The notes under the pieces: model-generated
Seen by the model: the letters and a program-made list of their open reading frames with translations, nothing else
Database searches by the model: none
Told to the model about the DNA's origin: nothing
Program-made: the position numbers and the translations under genes
Assembly (NCBI GenBank): GCA_030655735.1
Contig: JAUSPK010000159.1
Location: forward strand, 1-15,852
DNA length: 15,852 bases
Reading direction: 5' to 3'
Source of the DNA: Syntrophales bacterium
Lineage (GTDB): Bacteria > Desulfobacterota > Syntrophia > Syntrophales > UBA2210
Shown: piece by piece, positions 1-5,502 of the stretch
Layout of the letters: every line of letters begins with the position of its first letter
How positions within the stretch are numbered: position 1 is the first letter of the stretch

Positions 1-517
1 TGCCGAACAGGGCTTGGGCCAGCAGTACCCGTACCTTATCGCTGCCGTCAAGCTCCTTCATCTTTTTCTGACGCATCTCTTCCGGGATGCCGAGGCCGTT
101 TAACAGCACCGCGGCCTCCGCCTCTGCCTCATAGCCGTTCATTTCACCGAACTTGGCTTCCATCTCTCCGGAACGGATGCCATCCTCCTCGGTAAAATCA
201 GTCTTGGAATAGAGGGCCTCACGTTCGGCCATCACCTTGTAGAGCTTCTTATGCCCCATGATCACGGTATTGAAAACGGTATGCGCGTCAAAGGCAAACT
301 GGTCCTGGCTGAGCATCGCGATGCGCTCTCCCCGCCCCTTGGTAATCTCGCCCCGATCAGCCTCAAGCTGGCCTGCCAGGATCTTCAGAAAGGTAGATTT
401 TCCGGCACCGTTCGCACCGATCAGGCCGTAGCAGTTGCCAGGGGTGAACTTGATATTGACGTCTTTGAAGATGACCCTCTTACCATAGGAGAGGGCAATA
501 TTGGATGCGGCTATCAT
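1..517 (-). CDS. ABC-F family ATP-binding protein, N-terminal part (cut by window edge)
   Basis: The visible 172 residues begin MIAASNIALSYGKRVIF and carry the first ATPase cassette of an ABC-F protein. These are soluble twin-cassette ATPases that act on ribosomes rather than on membranes. The Walker A motif GANGAGKST lies at residues 34-42 and the Q-loop (LSQDQF) near residue 71. The ABC signature region at residues 155-163 reads ELDGSDKVR instead of the textbook LSGGQ. My recollection is that the YbiT/YkpA branch has similarly relaxed signatures, followed as here by VRVLLAQALFG. The Walker B motif, linker and second cassette lie beyond position 1. The start is the ATG at 517, preceded by AAGGA at a suitable distance. 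A terminator hairpin sits just upstream, so the gene probably has its own promoter or depends on read-through. The subfamily is a best guess; the superfamily is certain. Confidence 0.93.
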   Translation of the reverse strand, partial: MIAASNIALSYGKRVIFKDVNIKFTPGNCYGLIGANGAGKSTFLKILAGQLEADRGEITKGRGERIAMLSQDQFAFDAHTVFNTVIMGHKKLYKVMAEREALYSKTDFTEEDGIRSGEMEAKFGEMNGYEAEAEAAVLLNGLGIPEEMRQKKMKELDGSDKVRVLLAQALFG

Positions 518-529
518 GGTTGTGTCCTT

Positions 530-561
530 ATAATAAAAGCCACAAGGAGGCTCCCCGTGGC
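530..561 (-). terminator. Rho-independent terminator after the small Lys-rich gene
   Basis: Read on the minus strand, GCCAC (561-557) pairs with GTGGC (543-539). A further GGAG/CTCC pairing extends the stem inside, and the hairpin is followed directly by TTTTATTAT. It lies 35 nt past the stop codon at 597 and just before the ABC-F start, so it separates those two genes. Confidence 0.7.
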
Positions 562-596
562 ATAGAGTATTTTCTTTCGGTTAGGAAAAGAAGGAC

Positions 597-749
597 TTAC
601 AGCTGTTGATCTTCTTGAAGGGGGAGATTCTCCTCTTCCCCGGCAGGACTGTCCAGATTCTCCAGCTTGCGCTGCTTCTTTTCCTCTTTTTTCTTTTTCT
701 TTGCCAGTTCTTTCTGGCGCTTTTGAAATGAATAGTTTGGTTTACCCAA
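597..749 (-). CDS. Small Lys/Glu-rich conserved hypothetical protein, TTG start
   Basis: This encodes 50 residues starting (M)GKPNYSFQKRQKELAK, then a very basic stretch (AKKKKKEEKKQRK) and an acidic Gln/Glu-rich tail. A longer frame runs upstream to 845, but that extension overlaps the csp terminator hairpin and encodes Cys/Phe-rich sequence unlike the rest. The TTG at 749-747 has AAGGA 7-8 nt upstream and gives an N-terminus that I recognise as common in small Desulfobacterota proteins, so I chose it. The composition suggests a charged helical protein that might bind nucleic acid, but no function is known to me. It lies directly downstream of the cold-shock gene, separated from it by a terminator. 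Confidence 0.72.
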   Translation of the reverse strand: MGKPNYSFQKRQKELAKKKKKEEKKQRKLENLDSPAGEEENLPLQEDQQL

Positions 750-798
750 AGCTCTGTCCTTATGAATGATTCGTGTTGGGTGCAGAAGACACTGCGGC

Positions 799-835
799 AA
801 AAAAAAGCACCCTGCAGTTACAAACCGCAGGGTGC
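799..835 (-). terminator. Rho-independent terminator of the cold-shock gene
   Basis: On the minus strand a perfect 9-bp stem, GCACCCTGC (835-827) with GCAGGGTGC (815-807), closes an 11-nt loop and is followed by eight T residues (806-799). It sits 24 nt past the csp stop codon. This is a textbook strong terminator. Confidence 0.92.
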
Positions 836-858
836 ATTCTTTCAAATGCTACTACTTT

Positions 859-1059
859 TTACAGAGCCTTTACATTGGCTGCTGCCGGGCCTTTCTGGCC
901 CTGTTCAACATCGAACGTCACGCGCTGACCCTCTTGCAGGGACTTGAAGCCTTCGGCCTGAATCGCGCTGTGATGAACGAAAACGTCCTTGCCGCCATCC
1001 ATTTCGATGAACCCAAAGCCTTTTCCGTCGTTAAACCATTTAACGGTACCTTCTGCCAT
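859..1059 (-). CDS. CspA-family cold-shock protein
   Basis: This 66-residue single cold-shock domain is an OB-fold that binds single-stranded RNA and DNA and melts mRNA structure in the cytoplasm. Both RNA-binding motifs are present: RNP1 as KGFGFIE (residues 13-19) and RNP2 as VFVHHSAI (residues 26-33). The N-terminus is MAEGTVKWFNDGKGFG and the protein has the usual family length. The ATG at 1059 follows a strong AAAGGAGG. The gene has its own likely promoter near 1195-1223, giving a leader of roughly 130 nt. Long leaders are typical of genes whose mRNA folding responds to temperature. A strong terminator follows. Whether the gene is cold-induced or constitutive cannot be told from sequence. 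Confidence 0.97.
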   Translation of the reverse strand: MAEGTVKWFNDGKGFGFIEMDGGKDVFVHHSAIQAEGFKSLQEGQRVTFDVEQGQKGPAAANVKAL

Positions 1060-1194
1060 AACGTATATCCTCCTTTCTTAAGTTTTTCAAAGTCGGATTA
1101 CCATTATGACTGAATAAAAAAGGCCTCCAAATTTTACTGGACATGGTCGACCGATCTTTGCACTTCAAAATGCTTTTCTCCAACTTGCAGCGCA

Positions 1195-1223
1195 ACCCTA
1201 CCGGGTTTTTTTACGCATGTCAA
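1195..1223 (-). promoter_or_regulatory. Probable sigma-70 promoter of the cold-shock gene
   Basis: On the minus strand there is TTGACA (1223-1218), a 17-bp spacer, then TAGGGT (1200-1195). The predicted transcription start near 1188 gives a leader of about 130 nt before the csp ATG at 1059. A short inverted repeat, AACCC-GGTA-GGGTT (1207-1194), spans the end of the spacer and the -10 box. Confidence 0.6.
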
Positions 1224-1252
1224 GGGTTAAGTTGCTTTATAACGGTTTTTAT

Positions 1253-2140
1253 TTATTCATCCGGTTCCAGATGCGCAATAACATCTAATACCCGCGGGCC
1301 ATCTTTCAGGAGGGCTTCTTTGACTTCTTCAGAGATGTTGTGGCCTATACGGACAGAGATTTCCGGGGCAACCAGGACATGGAGGTCGACATAGAGACTT
1401 TCGCCGCATTTACGGGTGCGTATGGCGTGCACGTCTTTGACCCCATCCACACCCATCGCTATTTTCTCTATCTGGGAACGATCTTTCAATGAAGCCCCGC
1501 GATCGGAGAGCTCTGCCAGTGCTGGACTCATGATGTCCCAGGAGACCTTTAAGATGAAGACAGAGATTATGAGCGCGCCGACGTGATCTACAAAGGCCCA
1601 ATTGGGATTCATTGCGGATGCCGCGACGGCTATGACGGCTGGCACCGAACTGAAGGCATCCGACCGGTGGTGCCACGCATTCGCGATAACCGCCGTTGAT
1701 TTTACTCGTGTGCCGACAATCACCGTCCAGCGATACAGGATTTCCTTCAGTATAATGGAAAGGGCCGGCCCGACAATGGCTATCCAGGCCGTCTGCCTGA
1801 TATGAACTTCACTAATCTTCGTCAGGGCCGTATAGCCCAGCCCGAGTGCGACGAAAAGGAGGGCCGCGCCGATCAGGACGGTAATAATTGTCTCAATCTT
1901 CCGATGTCCGTAAGGATGGTCTTCATCAGGCGGGGCGGTCCAGTAGCGCACCCCCAGGATCACCGAAAAGTCGGTGGCCATGTCGGACAGGCTGTGGACG
2001 GCATCCGCAATAACCGCCTGGCTGGCGCCCACAAAACCAACGATAAATTTTAAAGCCGCCAGGGCTACATTAAGGAAGAGCCCGACCCAGGTAACTCTCT
2101 TGATCTGGGCAATACGATCGGCGGTTATTTCCTGTTTCAT
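1253..2140 (-). CDS. Cation diffusion facilitator (CDF) family metal transporter
   Basis: This 295-residue protein is an inner-membrane divalent-cation/proton antiporter that exports metals such as Zn, Fe, Co or Mn. The transport-site motifs are visible: ADAVHSLSD in TM2 (His49 and Asp53) and AWHHRSD in TM5 (His157 and Asp161). The characteristic DHPYGH follows TM2 at residues 74-79. Six hydrophobic segments cover about residues 15-205. A cytoplasmic ferredoxin-like C-terminal domain follows, containing LYVDLHVLV near 249-257 and HNISEEVKEALL. In this family a His-xxx-Asp TM2 site is more usual for zinc than Asp-xxx-Asp, so Zn is the leading guess; the metal is not proven. The ATG at 2140 starts 1 nt after the stop codon of the upstream selenoprotein gene, so the two are surely co-transcribed and probably translationally coupled. 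Confidence 0.94.
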   Translation of the reverse strand: MKQEITADRIAQIKRVTWVGLFLNVALAALKFIVGFVGASQAVIADAVHSLSDMATDFSVILGVRYWTAPPDEDHPYGHRKIETIITVLIGAALLFVALGLGYTALTKISEVHIRQTAWIAIVGPALSIILKEILYRWTVIVGTRVKSTAVIANAWHHRSDAFSSVPAVIAVAASAMNPNWAFVDHVGALIISVFILKVSWDIMSPALAELSDRGASLKDRSQIEKIAMGVDGVKDVHAIRTRKCGESLYVDLHVLVAPEISVRIGHNISEEVKEALLKDGPRVLDVIAHLEPDE

Positions 2141-2141
2141 C

Positions 2142-2765
2142 CTATATCGACCTTTTCTTGATCCCCTGTGCCTCTACGAGCCTTTTCAGCTCTCCGTAAG
2201 GCTGTGCGCCAACCAGCATATCTTCATGCATCAGAAATGTCGGGACGGCAGTGATTCCCTTTGTGCGCGCGGCGGCCCAATCCGCATCCACCGACGCCCT
2301 GAAGTCCCTTGTCGTGAGAACGGCCTCCGCCTCTTCGCGGGGGAGCCCGACGGAGGCTGCCAGGTCCACCAGCACCGGAACCTGCGCGATATTCTTTCCC
2401 TCTGCGAAGTAGGCCCTGAAGACCTCACGGTGAAAAGCCTCGCCTTTATCCCTCGAAGCAGCCCAGTGGCCTAACTCCTGGGCCAAACGGCTGTTATAGG
2501 TCTTGTCCCGCTCCCCGAAGGAGAGTCCCAGATCAGCCGCGGTTTCCCTCAGACGAGCCCTTATCTTTTCCAGGTTTACGGGATAACCGGCAAAAAGCTG
2601 TTCGATCAGAAGCCCCTCCTCCGGTGTGTCCGGATGGAGAGGGAACGCCCGCCATCGAACGTCGATCAGATATTCCCTTGTGAGTTGTTCAATACGCCCG
2701 GTAATGAAGTAGCACCAAGGTCAGACGTAATCGGAAAACAGCTCAAGTGTTGCAAATTCGGACAT
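2142..2765 (-). CDS. FrnE/DsbA-like thiol oxidoreductase, probable selenoprotein (UPWC active site)
   Basis: Reading through one TGA gives a 207-residue protein of the thioredoxin-fold DsbA/FrnE branch, cytoplasmic because no signal peptide is seen. The ATG at 2765 follows GAGGAGAG. The protein runs MSEFATLELFSDYV-U-PWCYF, with the TGA at codon 15 exactly where family members have the first Cys of CPWC; Cys18 is retained. Next come RWRAFPLHPDTPEEG (residues 38-52), the helical insertion, and AVPTF with the family's cis-Pro (Pro175). The C-terminus YGELKRLVEAQGI is also typical. Length matches the family, and the frame is open for 192 codons after the TGA, so decay is unlikely. A SECIS-like hairpin starts right after the TGA. 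A gene caller that stops at TGA would report only a truncated form starting near 2486. Alternatives are a sequencing error at one base or a young nonsense mutation. Confidence 0.85.
2676..2720 (-). promoter_or_regulatory. Candidate bacterial SECIS hairpin
   Basis: Beginning with the base after the TGA, the lower stem pairs CCTT (2720-2717) and GTG (2715-2713) with CAC (2682-2680) and AAGG (2679-2676), with one bulged G at 2716. After an internal loop, the upper stem pairs TTCA (2708-2705) with TGAA (2691-2688) and TAC (2703-2701) with GTA (2695-2693), around a U-U mismatch. The apical loop is CGGGC. The loop begins 20 nt after the TGA and has G as its second base. Both fit the general rules for bacterial SECIS elements as I know them: a spacing of roughly 16-37 nt and a G near the start of the loop. 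I folded this by eye only. Confidence 0.65.
2721..2723 (-). other. In-frame TGA, probable selenocysteine codon
   Basis: This is codon 15 of the FrnE-like gene, in the context SDYV-TGA-PWC. It replaces the redox-active N-terminal Cys of the CxxC motif, the position most often replaced by selenocysteine in thioredoxin-fold selenoproteins. The true stop of the gene is a TAG at 2144-2142. Confidence 0.78.
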
Positions 2766-2784
2766 CTTCTCTCCTCAAGAATCC

Positions 2785-2807
2785 GTCTCTTTGTGAGGGG
2801 CAGAGAC
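2785..2807 (-). other. Inverted repeat in the leader of the selenoprotein operon
   Basis: GTCTCT and AGAGAC form a 6-bp stem around an 11-nt loop between the promoter and the ribosome-binding site. It is not followed by a T-run, so it is not a terminator. A second, longer-range pair (CGTTACG with CGTAACG) brackets the middle of the leader. Whether either has a role is unknown. Confidence 0.4.
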
Positions 2808-2880
2808 TCGTTACGCAGGCTCCTTTTCAGGATTAAGGAAGGAACCGAAACCAGCATCCATGAATAAACGTAACGCCTCG

Positions 2881-2908
2881 ATATTACGCATGCCGCAATA
2901 ATTGTCAA
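2881..2908 (-). promoter_or_regulatory. Strong sigma-70 promoter for the selenoprotein-CDF operon
   Basis: On the minus strand there is TTGACA (2908-2903), a 16-bp spacer, then TAATAT (2886-2881). The predicted transcription start near 2874 leaves a leader of about 108 nt before the ATG at 2765. The -35 box is a perfect match to consensus. Confidence 0.7.
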
Positions 2909-2919
2909 GGAATTTCAGG

Positions 2920-2947
2920 GATGCGAGGCTGCCGATGCGAGACTGCC
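2920..2947. repeat. Tandem 14-bp direct repeat
   Basis: GATGCGAGGCTGCC (2920-2933) is followed immediately by GATGCGAGACTGCC (2934-2947), with one mismatch. It lies 11-39 bp upstream of the -35 box of the minus-strand selenoprotein operon promoter, where activator sites often occur. It may equally be a chance duplication. Confidence 0.6.
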
Positions 2948-3069
2948 CCCCTTTTTGCGCTGAAATCAGGGCAGAGTGTTGTGCCGTGCGGCAGTCCGAA
3001 GAGGGCTTTAAAGAACGTTCTGGTGAAAAGTTTCGCAGAACTCACCCTCAAAATACTCAGAAAGGTGTA

Positions 3070-3098
3070 TTGACCGCGGATAAAAAGCCTGTCATCTT
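3070..3098 (+). promoter_or_regulatory. Weak candidate promoter for the 3165 gene
   Basis: TTGACC (3070-3075) and CATCTT (3093-3098) are separated by 17 bp. The -35 is good and the -10 poor, so an activator or a different sigma factor may be needed. The leader would be about 60 nt. Confidence 0.3.
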
Positions 3099-3164
3099 AG
3101 GCACAAATAATAGTCGTTATGTGCGGGTTTAGTTGCCTTAGGCGTTGCCGGGAGGAGATAAAGA

Positions 3165-3491
3165 ATGGTTATCGTGACAACCGTGTCCTTCAACAAGACA
3201 AATATGTACGAGACGGAAAGACGCGTGGGGGAATTTCCTCCCGTTCCCGGTTACATCAATATGATGGGACCATATATAAAGAACATCAAATTCGGAGGGG
3301 GGATCGAAACTGTTCACCTCTTTGAATTTGATGAATCCAGGCTTGAAGAGGCCCGTGATTTTATCAATGACCGGATGATGATCTACAAAGAGATAGCCGA
3401 TCTTACCTATTCAGTGGAACTGTGGCTCAATTTTGAAGACGTTCTTAATATGACCGGACTGGAAAGGGGTCAATCCTACGCATCGGCTTAA
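3165..3491 (+). CDS. Small conserved-looking protein of unknown function
   Basis: This encodes a 108-residue soluble protein with no signal peptide or membrane segment. The ATG at 3165 is preceded by GGGAGGAG at a suitable distance, which strongly supports a real gene. The pattern is a beta-strand (VIVTTVSF), a Pro/Tyr-rich stretch (FPPVPGYINMMGPYIKNI), a strand (TVHLFEF), a long helix starting DESRLEEARDFINDRM, and a strand (YSVELWLNF). This beta-alpha-beta order would fit a dimeric ferredoxin-like (alpha/beta-barrel) fold. I recall similar unannotated proteins in Desulfobacterota but cannot name a family. Cysteines are absent, so it is not a redox protein. It has no operon partner, since the next gene has its own promoter. 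Confidence 0.85.
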   Translation: MVIVTTVSFNKTNMYETERRVGEFPPVPGYINMMGPYIKNIKFGGGIETVHLFEFDESRLEEARDFINDRMMIYKEIADLTYSVELWLNFEDVLNMTGLERGQSYASA

Positions 3492-3563
3492 ACAATCTTC
3501 AATATCCACGGCATGCGTCAACAGATTTCCTGAAATCATCCTACCGATATATCTTAATAATCA

Positions 3564-3592
3564 TTGACAAAAACCATCTCCTGCAATAAGAA
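3564..3592 (+). promoter_or_regulatory. Sigma-70 promoter for the DUF554 - YchF-like operon
   Basis: TTGACA (3564-3569), a 17-bp spacer, then TAAGAA (3587-3592). The start near 3599 gives a leader of about 87 nt to the TTG start at 3686. No other good promoter lies before the next two genes. Confidence 0.6.
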
Positions 3593-3685
3593 GACCGCTT
3601 GACTGGTCCCTGCACGTTTCACTATCGGGATTGCGTCAAAGACGTATAACCGAATCTCATTGAATATCAACAAGGAGTCATATTT

Positions 3686-4360
3686 TTGACAGGAACACTC
3701 GTTAATACAGGAGCTATTATTGCGGGGGGAGTGATAGGGATATCCGTAGGGAATCACCTGCCCGAAAGAATCAAGACGATCATGGTCCAGGCGCTCGGGC
3801 TTTCCGTTGTCCTGGTCGGTATCCAGATGGCCCTTGCCGTTACCGATCTTATCGTGACTATCGGCTGTATGCTGGTTGGGGCGATAACCGGGGAACTGAT
3901 CAGGATTGAGTACTGGATTGAACGCCTTGGAGAGTGGCTTAAGGCGCGTACTAACTCGAACTCTTCAACCTTCGCGGAGGGCTTCATGTCCGCCTCCGTC
4001 CTCTACCTTACGGGCGCGATGATGATCGTGGGTTCCATACAGGACGGTACCATCGGCGACCCGACCACGCTCTACGTAAAGGCCCTCCTCGACGGCGTTA
4101 TAGCAATACCCCTTGCGTCGAGTCTGGGGATAGGGGTTGCCTTCTCCGCTATTTCCGTGTTTGCCGTCCAGGGGAGCCTGACGATCCTCTCGGCACACCT
4201 GCTCTTTATGCAGGACCCGGCCGTCCTGAACGCCGTCACCGCCACCGGCGGACTGCTTATTGTCGGGATCGGCATGAACCTTCTGAAGGTAACAAAAATA
4301 GCGATAGGAAATTTTCTGCCCGCGATCCTGTATGCCATCGTCTGGGCCGTATTTATGTAG
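3686..4360 (+). CDS. DUF554 family integral membrane protein
   Basis: This 224-residue inner-membrane protein has about six to seven hydrophobic segments, one of them near the start (TLVNTGAIIAGGVIGISVG). It begins and ends like DUF554 proteins (the YdfK/YqgA type): an N-terminal GTLVN, an inner TGAMMIVGSIQDG at about residues 109-121, and a C-terminal segment with GGLLIVGIGMNLL. The family has no established function that I know of. The start codon is TTG at 3686 with AAGGAG at 3672-3677, 8 nt upstream; no ATG fits. The next gene begins 12 nt after its stop, so the two form an operon under the promoter near 3564. Confidence 0.9.
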   Translation: MTGTLVNTGAIIAGGVIGISVGNHLPERIKTIMVQALGLSVVLVGIQMALAVTDLIVTIGCMLVGAITGELIRIEYWIERLGEWLKARTNSNSSTFAEGFMSASVLYLTGAMMIVGSIQDGTIGDPTTLYVKALLDGVIAIPLASSLGIGVAFSAISVFAVQGSLTILSAHLLFMQDPAVLNAVTATGGLLIVGIGMNLLKVTKIAIGNFLPAILYAIVWAVFM

Positions 4361-4372
4361 ACAGGAGGATTG

Positions 4373-5440
4373 ATGGAAATAGGTTTGATCGGTCTGCCCA
4401 ATTCAGGCAAGACGACGATCTTCAACGCGCTGACGGGACGCGCGGCGGAGGTCACGACATACACGGACGCGACGTCCAAGCCGAATATCGCCGTTGTCGA
4501 TGTGATTGATGAGCGGATAACCCGCCTCTCCGAGATGTACAAACCCCAGAAGACCACCTACGCGACGGTCCAGTTCGTGGATTTCGCGGGGCTTGCGCGT
4601 GATGTGGAGGGAAAGGTGTCGTTCCCGGACGCCTCAATCGGGATGATGCGCAATGTGGACACGCTCGCGCTGGTGGTGGAAAACTTCCCGAATATCCTGG
4701 GGGAGGCCTCATCGCCCCTGGACGATATCGAACAGATGGAGACGGAACTGCTCGTTTCGGATCTGATAGTCTGTGAACGGCGGCTGGAGAAGATCGCCTT
4801 GAGCCATAAACGGGGCCAGAAGACGCCCGCGTCCCAGCTGGAGGAGGGTATCCTGAGAAAGATACAGGACTGTCTCAACGACGGTGGGCGCGTTACAGAG
4901 ATAGACCTGGGCCGGGACGAGAAGAAGATGGTGAGCGGGTTCCAGTTTCTGACAGGGAAACCCCTCCTGATAATACTGAATTCGAGCGAGGATACCTTCG
5001 GGAAGAACCGTGACCTGCTCGAAGAGATCGGGAAGAACCATACCGTGATCGAATTCGCCGGGACCTTTGAAATGGAGCTGCCCCTCCTGGATGATGAGGA
5101 AAAACAACTCTTCATGGAAGACATGGGGATAAAGGAATCGGCCAGGGATCGCCTGACGCGATCGGCATATGAGCTCTCCAACTCCATCAGCTTCTTTACC
5201 GTGGGGGCGGATGAGGTGCGGGCCTGGAATATCCGAGAAGGTCAGTCCGCCGTGGAGGCCGCGGGGGCCATTCACTCGGACCTTGCCCGGGGGTTTATCC
5301 GCGCGGAGTGTTTTTCATACGACGACCTAATCGCCTGCGGCTCCGAAAAGGGGGTCCACGACAAGGGGCGCTTCCGTCTGGAGGGGAAGGACTACATCGT
5401 CAAGGACGGGGATATACTTGCCATCCGGTTTAGTGTATAA
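4373..5440 (+). CDS. Divergent YchF/Obg-like P-loop NTPase with TGS-like C-terminus
   Basis: This 355-residue cytoplasmic protein is related to the YchF/OLA1 family of ribosome-associated ATPases. It has G1 at residues 7-15 (GLPNSGKTT), G3 as DFAGL (70-74), and NSSE (203-206) at the place of the NxxE base-recognition motif, which in YchF favours ATP over GTP. A helical region follows at about 115-180, and the TGS-like C-terminal domain at 273-355 contains FFTVGADEVRAWNIREG and GFIRAE. It departs from housekeeping YchF in several ways: the normally near-invariant GLPNVGKST is changed, and the switch II region after DFAGL is reshaped. It is therefore probably a paralogue, with true ychF elsewhere. 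The ATG at 4373 is preferred over the TTG at 4370, which lies too close to AGGAGG (4363-4368). It is co-transcribed with the DUF554 gene. Confidence 0.9.
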   Translation: MEIGLIGLPNSGKTTIFNALTGRAAEVTTYTDATSKPNIAVVDVIDERITRLSEMYKPQKTTYATVQFVDFAGLARDVEGKVSFPDASIGMMRNVDTLALVVENFPNILGEASSPLDDIEQMETELLVSDLIVCERRLEKIALSHKRGQKTPASQLEEGILRKIQDCLNDGGRVTEIDLGRDEKKMVSGFQFLTGKPLLIILNSSEDTFGKNRDLLEEIGKNHTVIEFAGTFEMELPLLDDEEKQLFMEDMGIKESARDRLTRSAYELSNSISFFTVGADEVRAWNIREGQSAVEAAGAIHSDLARGFIRAECFSYDDLIACGSEKGVHDKGRFRLEGKDYIVKDGDILAIRFSV

Positions 5441-5441
5441 T

Positions 5442-5465
5442 CTCCCCGGCTTGTAACTCCGGGAG
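5442..5465 (+). other. Hairpin between the YchF-like gene and the SPOR-barrel gene
   Basis: CTCCCCGG (5442-5449) pairs with CCGGGAG (5459-5465), with one bulged C, starting 1 nt after the YchF-like stop codon. No T-run follows directly, so a terminator role is doubtful. An overlapping second stem, GGAAA (5465-5469) with TTTCC (5474-5478), could compete with it. Confidence 0.4.
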
Positions 5466-5502
5466 GAAAGAATTTTCCCATCGGTTCCAGACGGGTCCAT
5501 GG

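Larger units (their letters stand above)
2766..3164. other. 400-bp divergent intergenic region
   Basis: No supportable gene lies here on either strand; the open frames at 2666-2908 and 2902-3132 lack ribosome-binding sites and recognisable composition. The region holds the minus-strand promoter of the selenoprotein/CDF operon, a leader of about 108 nt with two inverted repeats, a tandem 14-bp repeat just upstream of that promoter, and a weaker plus-strand promoter candidate. There is also an inverted repeat near 3020-3044 (GTTCTG ... CAGAAC). I saw no tRNA cloverleaf, and in particular no tRNA-Sec. Confidence 0.6.

Noticed and set aside
251..565. Plus-strand open frame opposite the ABC-F gene
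   Set aside because: It is antisense to a clearly conserved ATPase with Walker A and has no supporting signal of its own.
1194..1212. Hairpin plus T-run on the plus strand (AACCC-TACC-GGGTT then T residues)
   Set aside because: It looks like a small terminator, but no plus-strand gene lies upstream, the stem is only 5 bp, and it coincides with the minus-strand csp promoter.
2142..2486. FrnE-like gene as a stand-alone 114-residue protein starting at 2486
   Set aside because: The start would be inside the helical domain with no ribosome-binding site and no active site. The upstream sequence continues the same family in the same frame through the TGA.
2142..2765. FrnE-like gene as a pseudogene
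   Set aside because: There is a single interruption, at the one codon where Sec is expected, with no frameshift and with conserved motifs on both sides. I cannot exclude a recent mutation or a sequencing error, but these fit less well.
2902..3132. Short plus-strand open frame of 76 codons and the overlapping minus-strand frame 2666-2908
   Set aside because: Neither has a ribosome-binding site or protein-like composition, and they overlap the promoter and repeat region.
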